NCBI GenBank assembly: GCA_032622095.1
Contig: CP136069.1
Span: forward strand, 70,081,319-70,145,318
DNA from: Siphonodentalium dalli
Lineage: Eukaryota; Mollusca; Scaphopoda; Gadilida; Siphonodentaliidae
DNA length: 64,000 nucleotides
Reading direction: 5' to 3'
Position numbers and translations under genes: made by a program. Position 1 is the first letter of the stretch. Each line of letters opens with the position of its first letter. The notes below the pieces were generated by a model. That model made no database searches. It saw only the letters and a list, made by a program, of their open reading frames with translations, and was not told the DNA's origin. This document shows positions 12,061 through 22,898 of the stretch, one piece after another.

Positions 12061-12249
12061 GACTGTATGGGAAAAGTTGGAACTGATACACATAGTTTCG
12101 TTGGAGCTGATTGGATACAATGATATACAGATAATGTTGTTTACGTCATTGATACATCCGTCGCCGTGAGATGACTAACAATCTGGTGTAAATTTCACAC
12201 TCAGCAGGGTTTCAATAATTTTCCACAAATTACAGCGTTATGGAAATCG

Positions 12250-12480
12250 CTATGTTTTCGAGATAAATGTTTGAACCGCGTCAACTATTTTAATATTTTT
12301 CGTGATGACTGAGTTGCTGTGTTCCACGCAAAATAGTATTTCTGATAAAATGACATTCGGTATGGCGCATAGAAGTTCAGTCCTAGGACCACTGTATTCA
12401 GGACATTCCAATAAGTAGTGATGTGCTGTTTCTGTTTTGCCACAATGACAGAGAGGGAACGTTTTAATGTGATTACTCAA
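12250..12480 (-). pseudogene. Non-LTR retrotransposon fragment, C-terminal zinc-knuckle region
   Basis: The minus-strand frame contains FPLCHCGKTETAHHYLLECP, a C-x-C...H-x4-C pattern. Families known as jockey/CR1-like non-LTR retrotransposons carry this zinc-binding tail after the reverse transcriptase. Only ~76 residues remain. It abuts the inverted-repeat arm at 12485, which removes everything upstream. It lies in the same orientation and order as the RT fragment at 15244-15504, so the two may be parts of one broken LINE; this is inference. Confidence 0.75.
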
Positions 12481-12484
12481 TAGG

Positions 12485-13010
12485 ATCCAAAAACGTGTTT
12501 GGGGAGGGGTAGCTAAAATCCATTATTTCGCAAACCGTTCTTAATTTCTGTTAACTTCTTTCTACATATGCTTGGCAGATAACTGCTTCACCATATCGAT
12601 TAAATATTTTTGCATTATAATAATACCCATTTGAATGATAATGTTTGAAAAATAATATTTTTGTGAAAAAGAGCGATTTTTCAGCAAAAAATAAATGTTT
12701 GGCTTCAAATGGCAGGAAAATCTAAATTAACCAACACTTTTTTCAAATCAAGTAGCGGTATGGTATGATATAGTAATTTTAACCCAAACAATATTGGCAA
12801 ATAGGTTAGGACATAGCCACGGGGCTCACTTTACCAAAATATTTAATTTCTGGAAAAAGTCATGGTGGGTATACCTCATCGTCGATTTGACAATAGCCAC
12901 CACCAATTCCGTTATTTCTCACTATCATTTCTGTCAACAGTATACATTTCTCCTTCAAAAAAAGCTGGTTTAACTTATTCTACCGTGGGTAGGGGTATCT
13001 CGAAAACTAG
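12485..13010 (+). repeat. Right arm of the large inverted repeat pair
   Basis: Reverse complement of most of 7940-8560, diverged and with several small indels. The two arms enclose the ~185-bp satellite and the LINE tail, about 3.9 kb in all. Confidence 0.75.
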
Positions 13011-13439
13011 GGCTCTTTTTCAATTTGGCCGCTGCACTATGATTGTAGGAAAATGCACCCACCACCAGAAATCACTGACACACTGGCTATTTACATGCAC
13101 GAATCAGGTTATCATCCATCCGCGCTTTTCAAAATTCGCCGTCGCTTGTAGAAAATAACATGTCTGGAACCAGAAGTGCTTCAAGAAAGACGCTATTTTG
13201 TTCTGTATTGGGGTTTTTATGCATTTATTTCGTACACTTTCGTTGTTTTAGAGGGACACTAACAATTATTTTGTGAATTTTGAAATATTATTTTTGGGTA
13301 TTTATTGGTCCACTTTACATGTCATCTTTTGTTTTCAACATTTTTTCAACAGAACGAAGCAGAAAACGATGTTAAAGGTTTTTTGATGTTGTTGTTGCAA
13401 CTGGAGGTCTGAAACACTGAATGCATCTTTAATTGTTTA
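13011..13439. other. No recognisable feature
   Basis: AT-rich; no domain, RNA or clear repeat seen. Confidence 0.4.
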
Positions 13440-13680
13440 CAAATTCGAATACTTTCCTAGTTTCGGTCATTTTTTAAATTAAAATGGCCATCAGTTGGAA
13501 AATGTTGAACATTAGGGGGTATTAGGTTGGACATTGAAAAAAGCTTCAGGTACATGTATACCAGTTGGAAAATTCCAACTCAAGGCCAAGGTGGGGGGGG
13601 GGTACAAATATAATGGTATATCCAAGGGGTGTAGATGGAAATCCCAAATTGGACACCTCCGAGACCCTCTATACTAGTCT
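13440..13680. repeat. Dispersed repeat with 'cagttggaaa' ends, copy 1
   Basis: 'atcagttggaaaatgtt', 'ggtattaggttggacattg' and 'ccagttggaaaattccaact' occur in the same order as at 41150-41250 and 51265-51345. A run of G lies at 13588-13597. Confidence 0.6.
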
Positions 13681-14699
13681 ACTTGTTTATCGCTCGACAA
13701 CGTTCTCATACCTAACAGACACAGGCCAACAACACATCGGACACCAGCTCGATGAATCTACACTTAAGGATATCCTGTCCGATTTAGTACCTCAACATTA
13801 CCATTTTTCAAGATCGCGGGTATAGATTTTGGAGAAATTGTCACGTGACTTCCGGTTAGCAACCGTGTGGAGGTTGCAAAAAAACGCGGAATTGTAAATG
13901 AAGCATCGCGATAAAAATGAAATTAACTATACTTCACAACTTAAGAAGAATTCACATGTGATTTAATGCCTATTAATTCCATTTAGACCAATTTCGTTGG
14001 TCAGCTTAATGAAAACGAAAAATGAAGAAGTCATGACGATAATCCAGACAAGATTTTACAATCCACGACACGTCTTGTCAATTTAGCATGTCGTCTCCGT
14101 CGTGACCACTGCATGATGTTACATAAATTATTCTTAGCGCCGAAAAAAGGCAAATTTGAGGCACATAATTTGTGGTTGCTCCACTACGTGTCTATTATGT
14201 CATTTCTGTGGGTGACTTTTACCAAATAGAACTCGCATCGAGACGCGAAACTGAGCGACTACTACATAACCCACATCGATTCAGGCCTATACGTGACGTC
14301 ATTGATTTATTTTAGTCATTTCTGATCGACACGGCTTGTTGTTTTCTTTGTATATGGGATAATTTTTACATGTTCGTCGTGACTTAAATAATTCTTTGTC
14401 ATGAAACGAACATTATTTTCATAAATTGATTACTCAGCTGCATATGTGTGACGACACACGACGATCATGATGACACACGACGATCATCACGTTCATTTTG
14501 TGGGCAGTCGTGACATCTAAGGCGTGCCCAAACAATTCCCCCAACCCACCAATACACCCCGTCGTGCTCCGAGTGATGATGTGACGGTTGCGTCTATCGT
14601 TTGCTTCGAGTTATCGATTTAATCCTACGATCATTGTGGATACTCGATATATGTACTCACAGTCCACAGCCTGAATGTCAGGAGTCCCCAGGGACGTAG
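13681..14699. other. No recognisable gene
   Basis: Mixed composition. A short duplication (gacacacgacgatcat) occurs near 14452 and 14470. No domain is seen. Confidence 0.4.
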
Positions 14700-14890
14700 T
14701 TTCTGGGGGGTGTTCCCCTTGAATTTCCAACTGCAGTCCAGACCAAACTCACGTACAGTTCACGAAATTGCGTTTGCAGATACCCCCTTGTGTTGGAATT
14801 TTCCATCTGGTACCTCATGCTTTCCAACTGTTGGACATTGTCAACCTGCATGGCATCCACCTATAAGATTGTACAATATCCAACTGATGG
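14700..14890. repeat. Degenerate copy of the 'cagttggaaa' repeat
   Basis: Contains 'tttccaactgcag', 'ttggaattttcca', 'tttccaactgttggaca' and 'tccaactgatgg', which match the family in both orientations. Borders are uncertain. Confidence 0.45.
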
Positions 14891-15243
14891 TCACTCAAAT
14901 CAAAATGTTTGACTAAAAGTAGGAAGATAAGTGGCTTTTGGTCGATTCAATTTGTTTAATCTTTTTTACCATATTACATAGGTATTAAGATAACATATAA
15001 TACATTTATGTACATGGCTTACATAACAAATAGTCAAGTGATATATGTACATTATAATATATAAACAGTATTTACAATATAAATAATATGCATGTTTGCC
15101 ATAGGTGATTTACGCTATATACTATGGTGTCACATGATTGGTCAACCCAAAGTGCGTAGACGTCCTCAATTATATTACCAGGGAGGTAATATAATTTAGT
15201 ATGTATCCACTTTGGTTTAGTCGTTTGTGCACGTTATTTCTTA
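14891..15243. other. No recognisable feature
   Basis: AT-rich, with TATA-like stretches and 'attatattaccagggaggtaatataat', a small inverted repeat near 15171-15198. Confidence 0.4.
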
Positions 15244-15504
15244 TTAGCTTCGTATGAATGCAGTGTAATTTACTATCATCTCTTTTGGAAGACTGGTCTT
15301 CGATAGATTGATAATTTTTGTTTTCTCGATATTCACTGTTAATTTCCATTTATTGCAATATTTTTCAAAGAGATCCAATTGTTGTTGTAATACTTTGGGG
15401 GTTTCCGCCATGATTGCCGTATCATCGGCATAAAGAATCATGAATATTTTTACATAACAGTTGAGTCGATTCTCTATTTCTAGATCTATTGTTTTTAAGC
15501 CCAC
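15244..15504 (-). pseudogene. Non-LTR reverse transcriptase fragment
   Basis: The minus-strand frame reads ILYADDTAIMAET followed by LQQQLDLFEKYCNKWKLTVN and KTK. This is the catalytic YADD box (motif C) and the following motif of LINE-type reverse transcriptase. About 86 residues survive out of a domain of several hundred; no endonuclease or upstream RT motif remains in frame. It is a dead fragment. Confidence 0.85.
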
Positions 15505-15734
15505 TTTTTAAGTCGTAACAACAAATTCACCATTAATTAAACAAATTCCCCATTAATTACTGATTGGAAAATGACACTATATATGAGAACTATTCCAGCC
15601 TATTTTTGATGTGATATTTTCACCAAAATAGGTCCGAATTGTTGGTACTACATACTGGCTGGAAAATCAAAGTACCAGAACATTTTCTATTTATTTTCTG
15701 GATAGAAATTTCCAACTAATGTTGTGAATATAAC

Positions 15735-15775
15735 AGGGTCGGATAGCTCAGTTGGTTAGTGAGCCGACCTCTGCA
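15735..15775 (+). repeat. tRNA 5'-half-like sequence (SINE head remnant)
   Basis: GGGTCGGATAGCTCAGTTGG and the following TTAGTGAGCCGACC look like a tRNA acceptor/D-arm with an A box (TAGCTCAGTTGG). No anticodon arm or B box follows, so it is a truncated SINE head or tRNA pseudogene rather than a tRNA gene. Confidence 0.6.
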
Positions 15776-16013
15776 ACGAATGAACTTTATTAAGTATAGA
15801 TTTCGACCGATGTATTATGTATAGTATATCTAAAGAATAGTTTTTGAACGATCGCATATTAAAGACATATTATGGACTGGTGTCGGCGCATGGAATTGAT
15901 AAGTTAGTACTCAGGCGCTATGCCAACCTGGGGAATGTAGCATTCTACTAACGTCGCCGAAAATATCAAAGAATCGACAATAGCACTCCAGAGAAAACAT
16001 CGACTGAATTACG

Positions 16014-16230
16014 CCCAATTGTAAATATTTACATCTCGATTCGGGACGCAACTATCGGTGACAATCTAACACAAATTATTTCGCCATCGAGATTCATTGC
16101 ATTTAATTAATATATAAGAATGACGGTGTGTGTCGTCAATTTGGATTACTATTCGTAACAATTAACTATTTGAGCAAGATTATTCTCAATTTCTATTTGA
16201 TCTCCCTACCGGAGTGTTTCACATCACTTT
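16014..16230. repeat. Dispersed repeat, copy 2 (inverse of 6434-6650)
   Basis: Reverse complement of 6434-6650 with substitutions; ends 'ccggagtgtttcacatcac'. Confidence 0.8.
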
Positions 16231-16596
16231 AATTCTAAGGAGGAGAAATGAGTAGTCAAGGACTTTAGTAAATACAGTTACATGCACCGGTACTGTCATG
16301 TTGTATGTGTGTAGATTTATTTTGTAAAATGATGTAGAGACCATAGCCGCCATAATCAACGCTCTGAAAATTATCACATGTGCAGGAACAGAAGAATCTC
16401 AGACATATCGGGAAACGTACTGGATAAATACCGTACCTCCGCTCCTCTCATGCATGGTGTCATGTGACTCATGTCCGAAGATGATACTGTGCTGTAGGCT
16501 ATATACATATATATATATATACGTGGAGAATGACAACATCCACTGGACATCACAGACGGCGGCGAAAATCTACCACGGCTGGACTAACATCTTTAA
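16231..16596. other. Sequence upstream of the Penelope-like element
   Basis: No repeat identified. A short TA run lies at 16505-16520. The 5' boundary of the retroelement may lie here. No direct repeat of the element's ends (pseudo-LTR) and no hammerhead ribozyme core was recognised. Confidence 0.4.
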
Positions 16597-17106
16597 AGGT
16601 CATTTAAACTAATTCATCAGAAGGGCATCAGCCATGCGGAAAGAGTCGGTCTCGGAACCGAGATAGTCAATCTTGTACCCGACCTTTCCCTGAGCGCTGG
16701 TGAGAAATCAATACTTAGGTATGGTCTAACCTTTGTTCCTACCCCACCCGATCTCAAAGAAACACCACATGTGGTTGAGACGGAGGATGGAACATTAGTT
16801 TTACCAGACTCTATGTATGCCATGGAAATGAACGGCGGTCCAGCAAGCATGCAATTTAGGGAAGTAACAGCTATGGCTGATTTCTTTCGCAATTCGACAG
16901 GTTTAAAAGATCAATTTAAAGAACCTTCGATGTGGACGCCAACTGATCGCCAGATTGACAACTCAATTCCCGAGGTCGCTGGCTTAGTCAAAACCGACAT
17001 TACAAATTTACCAAAATTTCACAACGAGGATAACCTTACTAAAGTTGAAAGAACTGCACTAAAAACCCTTCGCAGCAATAAAAAACATTGTAATCAAACC
17101 TTGTGA
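16597..17106 (+). pseudogene. Penelope-like element, N-terminal part
   Basis: The frame is open from 16597 with no ATG in a convincing place. It reads through LSLSAGEKSILRYGLTFVPT, then a charged stretch, and ends LTKVERTALKTLRSNKK before leaving the family pattern. The 'L-x-x-GL-x-F-x-PTP' phrase and the 'E..AL..LRSNK' phrase are typical of the region before the RT in Penelope-like proteins. The last residues after the A6 run (17080-17085) are out of frame and the ORF stops at 17106. Confidence 0.8.
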
Positions 17107-17128
17107 CAAAGGCAGCTCGCTCGTCATC

Positions 17129-18976
17129 ATGTCTAAAGAAAATTACATTCTAGAAGCGACGCGCCAATTAAGCAACACTAAATATTACAAACCATTGGAT
17201 GAGCCAATTTGGAAATTCAATGTTTTAAAATTCAATCTCATTCTCAAAAGCTTGCTGGACCAGGACGTTTTAAAGAAAAAACATGTTCAGTATCTAATTG
17301 CAAAACCTGAATCCAATAATAGGACATTTTATTTGCTACCTAAAATACATAAACCTTTGAGCTGTTGGACTAATCCATACACTCCACCCGGACGCCCCAT
17401 CATCAGCGACGTGGCTTCGGAGTCGTACCACATTTCGGCGTTTATTGATTTCTATTTGAAACCAATTGCTACCCGCCATCCGGGCTATCTAAGAGACACG
17501 GAGGACTTCCTCATTAAATTGTCGAAAATTGAAGTTCCATCTTCTGCTTACCTAATTAGTCTCGACGTGGAATCTATGTATACAAATATTGGAATCGATG
17601 CCGGATTAAAGTCAATTAAGAATGCATTTGATTTCCACCATGATCCTCATAGACCTGGAGATGAACTACTTCAATTATTAGAACTTTCTCTTAAAGGGAA
17701 TGACTTTGAATTTAATGGACGATATTATTTACAGGTCTCCGGCTGCAGTATGGGCAAGAAGTTTAGTCCTAATATTGCCTCAATTTTTGTTGCAGAGTGG
17801 GAGAAAGGCGCCCTAGCCAAATCTGACAAACAACCATTAGCCTATTATAGATTCTTGGACGACATATTTATCATTTGGACTCATGGTCTGGATGAGTTTA
17901 GGGTGTTCTTGAACATCTTGAACAGTCATGATGAATCAATCAAACTCAAAGAATCAATATCGCAAACCAGCATTGATTTCCTTGATTTAACAATATTTAA
18001 GGGCCCACAATTTACATCACGCAACATTTTAGATACAAAACTTTTTACGAAACCAACGGACTCTCACCAGCTTCTTCATCGTAAATCTTTCCATCCGCCA
18101 AAACTTTTCAATGGATTGATTAAATCTCAAATCATTCGATACCACCGGAACTGCACGAACAGAAGCGACCTAAATCAAGCTTGTTCGGTGCTGTTCCAGG
18201 CTTTACGACCGCGCGGCTACTCTAGTAGATTACTGCGCCAAGTAAAGTCCGAAACTCTCAGAGAATTGGAATCGTTACGCCATGACCCAACATCGACTGA
18301 GCCAACAAGGATACGGCACAACCGGCCGGTGTTGGGTAATGGTTCAGCCTCATTTTGTCACAAAAAACGATGTTACATCAATACAATAGGATATATCAAT
18401 ACTAGTAACACTTTCACCAGCGAACAAACACGCATATCGTATCAAATGCATAGCGAACTTAATTGTGATTCTAAATATGTAATTTACTTAATCACATGCA
18501 AAAGATGCCGTATACAATATGTTGGACAAACAAAAACCTCTCTCAAAGTTAGAATGTCTAATCATCTTTCCAGTGTTCGCAAAAAACTCGACATGCAAAT
18601 TTCCGATCATTTCAACTCATCTAATCATGACATTAAATCCCATTTCAGCTTTCAGCCAATAGAACAGACACCAATTCTAGCCGACGAAGACCAAACCGAT
18701 TCAATTCGCCTAGAACGCGAAAATTATTGGATGGGCGTACTTAAAACATATCTTCCGTTCGGACTTAACATTGACTACAAAGGTGTTTCTCGAAATTTCT
18801 TGTGCTTTCCTCTGATCTACAATCGTAGAAATGTTGAAATCGCAAACATTTTCAGAAAAAACTTTGCATTATTAAACACTAAATTGACCGAGCCTCTCGA
18901 CAAACGGGTTATTATTGCCTACAAGAAAAATCCCAGTTTGAGAGATATGCTCGTTCGATCTAGACTCAGACCTTGA
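17129..18976 (+). CDS. Penelope-like reverse transcriptase with GIY-YIG endonuclease
   Basis: A 615-residue uninterrupted frame. By analogy with the family, it copies element RNA into DNA at a nick made by its own endonuclease. Visible motifs: RT motif A SLDVESMYTNI (144-154, Asp146); motif B GCSMGKKFSPN (205-215); catalytic FLDD (242-245) inside YYRFLDDIFIIW; and IDFLDLTIF (282-290). A CHKKRC cysteine pair (410-415) precedes the nuclease. The GIY-YIG domain starts at VIYLITCKRC (451-460), where a C-x2-C pair sits between the two halves, with QYVGQT at 463-468, Arg475 and His479, and a Glu-containing LERENYW at 528-534. All catalytic residues look intact. The listed ATG is internal; the true protein would begin upstream in the other frame. 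The subfamily within Penelope-like elements is not assigned. Confidence 0.9.
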   Translation: MSKENYILEATRQLSNTKYYKPLDEPIWKFNVLKFNLILKSLLDQDVLKKKHVQYLIAKPESNNRTFYLLPKIHKPLSCWTNPYTPPGRPIISDVASESYHISAFIDFYLKPIATRHPGYLRDTEDFLIKLSKIEVPSSAYLISLDVESMYTNIGIDAGLKSIKNAFDFHHDPHRPGDELLQLLELSLKGNDFEFNGRYYLQVSGCSMGKKFSPNIASIFVAEWEKGALAKSDKQPLAYYRFLDDIFIIWTHGLDEFRVFLNILNSHDESIKLKESISQTSIDFLDLTIFKGPQFTSRNILDTKLFTKPTDSHQLLHRKSFHPPKLFNGLIKSQIIRYHRNCTNRSDLNQACSVLFQALRPRGYSSRLLRQVKSETLRELESLRHDPTSTEPTRIRHNRPVLGNGSASFCHKKRCYINTIGYINTSNTFTSEQTRISYQMHSELNCDSKYVIYLITCKRCRIQYVGQTKTSLKVRMSNHLSSVRKKLDMQISDHFNSSNHDIKSHFSFQPIEQTPILADEDQTDSIRLERENYWMGVLKTYLPFGLNIDYKGVSRNFLCFPLIYNRRNVEIANIFRKNFALLNTKLTEPLDKRVIIAYKKNPSLRDMLVRSRLRP

Positions 18977-19166
18977 TTAACACGCAGTTCAATTTGCTTT
19001 TTAGCAATTTCAACATCATTATCCTTTGTTTGTGCTCAACACAATATTTTATGTCAATTTCCGACACAACCTAACAAAATTTAGCTAGTTCCATAGAAAT
19101 AATTACATAAGAAATCGGATAACCGACCTGTGCCAGCGCCCTCCACACTTTCCAAATATATATATA

Positions 19167-20029
19167 CTAGAAGGTGACCCGACTTCGTCCGGGCTATTAA
19201 AAAACCAAATTTCAAGTCGATTGCTCCACCCGTTTCATAGATCTGGTCTGCGCATGCGCGAAGCTGGTGTCGCACGTGCTCGGCGACCCGATAAAATTCG
19301 TATCCGGGGCAAGATACATTCACATACCAAATTTAAAGTCAATATCTCAACCCGTTTCCGAGATCTCGTCTGCGCATGCGCGAAGCTGGCGTCGCACGTG
19401 CTCGGCGACCCGATAAAATTCGTATCCGGGGCAAGATACATTCACATACCAAATTTCAAGTCGATAGCTACACCCGTTTTCGAGATATATAGCCCAATGT
19501 CATTTGCGGATACCTCGGCCGGTGATGAGTTAACGCGACACAGTCAAATGCATCGGCAGGGTGAGAGTTAACGTAATCTAACTTTATGACCTCTGACGAC
19601 GTCATAGAATTTACGCATTGATTTTATCCTGATAAAAGATCGCACCACTTGTACCTAATAATTGAGGCAGATAACTAAAACGGATACATACATATTATAT
19701 ATCGTTGGAAAGATGAAGCCACACAGATTCTAACCGTGTAAATTATATGACTGGCAATTTATTATTCGCGCTATATCGTATCGATTTGTGAGCACCGAAC
19801 TGAAATATATTAGCGCAAAACGGCGTAAAAACAGATTTGACCCCCGCACGTGAAAAGTTGACCTCGCACGGACAAATAAATATGCCTATGTTCGTCTCCG
19901 GCCGAAAATACCCTAAAATACCAAATTTCATCGAAATTGGCTTAGTCGTTTTCGAGTCCATCGATTTCAAACACACACACACACACACAAACAAACACAT
20001 ACACACACAGATCTTTCAAAATATATAAT

Positions 20030-20032
<3 letters not shown>
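19167..20032 (-). mobile_element. Chimeric non-autonomous Helitron, minus strand
   Basis: Read on the minus strand it starts TCTATTATATATTTTG (near 20032) and ends in a CCCGGACGAAGTCGGG hairpin followed, after 7 nt, by CTAG (19167-19170). The flanking bases are A (5') and T (3'), as expected for Helitron insertion into AT. The 5' half matches the type B bodies of the array (GTGT microsatellite, 'tttcgatgaaatttgg', 'tttttacgc'). The 3' half contains about two 122-bp repeats of the type C elements. It encodes no Rep/helicase. Confidence 0.8.

Positions 20033-20071
<39 letters not shown>
20033..20071. repeat. (TA)n microsatellite
   Basis: About 19 TA dinucleotides at the 5' border of the minus-strand Helitron. 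Confidence 0.9.
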
Positions 20072-20072
<1 letters not shown>

Positions 20073-20104
20073 TTGAAATCATTCGAATTACGGGGCATTT
20101 CGAA

Positions 20105-20154
20105 GATTTCCGTTATTTCGTAAAGTGATATAATTACGAAATAACGCGGAAATC
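20105..20154. repeat. Hairpin, ~19-bp arms
   Basis: GATTTCCGTTATTTCGTAA pairs with a right arm ending GCGGAAATC, with one bulge and a ~10-nt loop. Confidence 0.75.
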
Positions 20155-20221
20155 AGTAAAATGAAAGTAGTAATCATGCGCAGTGTCTATTTGGCTCCAA
20201 AGAGTGATACTTATCTATCTA

Positions 20222-21563
20222 TCTTCTATCTTCTATACTATATATTTTGAGACTTCGTATATATGTGTGTATGTGTGTGTGTGTGTACTTCATAGAATCC
20301 AAAACGCGTGTACAGATTGAGCTGAAACTTCCTATGTAAGTGTCAAATCCCACCGACACGACCGTGGTCGCGGTTTAGAAAAGCTCAGAGCACCCGTTCT
20401 CCAATCTCAAATCACCGCAAAGGCACGGCGTGGGTTAATCAAGTGATTATTTAATGAGCGTTTGTTTTTGACGCATCTCTATAAAGAGCGTCTGATTGCC
20501 ATTCAACGTTATTTGCATCTGCAGAGAGATATACGGAACATACATTAAATTTAAAAAACATTTGTTTCTGACCAACCCTGCGAGCACGGATGGCGCGCTT
20601 TGTTTTTACAGTATATAGTTATATACCGAAATCATCCCAGATAATCACGAATATAGCATCAGATTTCTCCCCAGATATATCGTTATAAAGCTACTGGAAT
20701 CTGCCAATCTACGGGAAATTCCAGGGAATGCCGATTGAGCTCAAACTTGCTACCCACGGGAAGTGCCATATATATGAGTGTGTCCTTTATAGACTCGAAC
20801 CGATTGAGCTCAAACTTGCTAAATAAGAAAATAGCCCCCAAGCCGTAAATATCAACAACAACGATATTGCTACCTACGGGGAGCAACGTTATTAGCATCT
20901 GCAGAATTAAGCAGAGAGAAAGTGCTTTCCTATTTTTAGAACGCAACACATGTTTACGTCGCGTTGGTGATTGAGGTTCACAACGGGGTTAATTGACTGT
21001 CCGCTCTTTGCGACGATGAGGTTCACGGCGGGGACTATTGACCAACACTCACAATTTCGTCTTTTGCATCAGATACCAACACCTCGACCGATCGGGACGA
21101 AACTTGGTACGTGAGTGTAGTTTGACCAGGTGGTCGTCGCTGTCGTATTGGCGAGCCTGTGCGACGCCCGTGTAGCGCACGCGCAGACGAGATATCGGAA
21201 ACGGGTGGAGCTATCGACTTGAAATTTGGTATGTGAATGTATCTTGCGCCGGGTACAAATTTTATCGGGTCGCCGAGCCCGTGCGACACCCGTGCAGCGC
21301 ATGCACAGACGAGATCTCGGAAACGGGTGGAGCTATCGACTTGAAATTTGCTATGTGAATGTATCTTGCGCCGGGTACAAATTTTATCTGGTCGCCGAGT
21401 CCGTGCGACGCCAGCTTCGCGCATGCGCAGACCAGATCTCGGAAACGGGTGGAGCTACCGGGTACAAATTTTTCTTATTGAAACGCGTGGAGCTAAAAAT
21501 AAAAAAATAAAAATAAAAATGTCATGTTTCGGACAAGCCGCCGGTGGCGGGCTAACCTGCTAG
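20222..21563 (+). mobile_element. Helitron array unit 1, type A (1332-bp core)
   Basis: The core begins TCTATACTATATATTTTG (20232), preceded by a pyrimidine-rich TCTTCTATCT extension. A GTGT microsatellite follows. The unit ends in the hairpin AGCCGCCGGTGGCGGGCT plus AACCTG and CTAG (21560-21563). These features fit the Helitron 5'-TC / 3' hairpin-CTRR structure. Internally there are two and a half 122-bp-type repeats (about 21080-21470) and a block with 'attgagctcaaacttgct'. There is no long ORF. Open frames on both strands across the 122-bp repeats are incidental. Confidence 0.8.
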
Positions 21564-22898
21564 TCTTCTATACTATATATTTTGAGACTTCGTATATATG
21601 TGTGTATGTGTGTGTGTGTGTACTTCATAGAATCCAAAACGCGTGTACAGATTGAGCTGAAACTTCCTATGTAAGTGTCAAATCCCACCGACACGACCGT
21701 GGTCGCGGTTTAGAAAAGCTCAGAGCACCCGTTCTCCAATCTCAAATCACCGCAAAGGCACGGCGTGGGTTAATCAAGTGATTATTTAATGAGCGTTTGT
21801 TTTTGACGCATCTCTATAAAGAGCGTCTGATTGCCATTCAACGTTATTTGCATCTGCAGAGAGATATACGGAACATACATTAAATTTAAAAAACATTTGT
21901 TTCTGACCAACCCTGCGAGCACGGATGGCGCGCTTTGTTTTTACAGTATATAGTTATATACCGAAATCATCCCAGATAATCACGAATATAGCATCAGATT
22001 TCTCCCCAGATATATCGTTATAAAGCTACTGGAATCTGCCAATCTACGGGAAATTCCAGGGAATGCCGATTGAGCTCAAACTTGCTACCCACGGGAAGTG
22101 CCATATATATGAGTGTGTCCTTTATAGACTCGAACCGATTGAGCTCAAACTTGCTAAATAAGAAAATAGCCCCCAAGCCGTAAATATCAACAACAACGAT
22201 ATTGCTACCTACGGGGAGCAACGTTATTAGCATCTGCAGAATTAAGCAGAGAGAAAGTGCTTTCCTATTTTTAGAACGCAACACATGTTTACGTCGCGTT
22301 GGTGATTGAGGTTCACAACGGGGTTAATTGACTGTCCGCTCTTTGCGACGATGAGGTTCACGGCGGGGACTATTGACCAACACTCACAATTTCGTCTTTT
22401 GCATCAGATACCAACACCTCGACCGATCGGGACGAAACTTGGTACGTGAGTGTAGTTTGACCAGGTGGTCGTCGCTGTCGTATTGGCGAGCCTGTGCGAC
22501 GCCCGTGTAGCGCACGCGCAGACGAGATATCGGAAACGGGTGGAGCTATCGACTTGAAATTTGGTATGTGAATGTATCTTGCGCCGGGTACAAATTTTAT
22601 CGGGTCGCCGAGCCCGTGCGACACCCGTGCAGCGCATGCACAGACGAGATCTCGGAAACGGGTGGAGCTATCGACTTGAAATTTGCTATGTGAATGTATC
22701 TTGCGCCGGGTACAAATTTTATCTGGTCGCCGAGTCCGTGCGACGCCAGCTTCGCGCATGCGCAGACCAGATCTCGGAAACGGGTGGAGCTACCGGGTAC
22801 AAATTTTTCTTATTGAAACGCGTGGAGCTAAAAATAAAAAAATAAAAATAAAAATGTCATGTTTCGGACAAGCCGCCGGTGGCGGGCTAACCTGCTAG
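21564..22898 (+). mobile_element. Helitron array unit 2, type A
   Basis: The core 21567-22898 (1332 bp) appears identical to unit 1, preceded by 3 nt (TCT). Ends CTAG at 22895-22898. Confidence 0.8.

Larger units (their letters stand above)
16597..18976 (+). mobile_element. Penelope-like retroelement (EN+ type), frame-shifted
   Basis: Reverse transcriptase with a C-terminal GIY-YIG endonuclease, the architecture that defines endonuclease-bearing Penelope-like elements. The N-terminal part is in frame 1 (16597-17106) and the RT/endonuclease in frame 2 (17129-18976). The switch occurs at a run of six A (17080-17085); one A fewer would join the frames. No start codon is visible for the N-terminal part and no pseudo-LTR is seen, so the copy is probably 5'-truncated and inactive. 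It is the best-preserved coding element in the window. Confidence 0.9.

Noticed and set aside
15735-15775. Functional tRNA gene
   Set aside because: Only the 5' half with an A box is present; no anticodon arm or B box follows.
16231-16596. Hammerhead ribozyme or pseudo-LTR of the Penelope-like element
   Set aside because: No hammerhead core (CTGATGA...GAAA with the right stems) and no direct repeat of the 3' end was seen.
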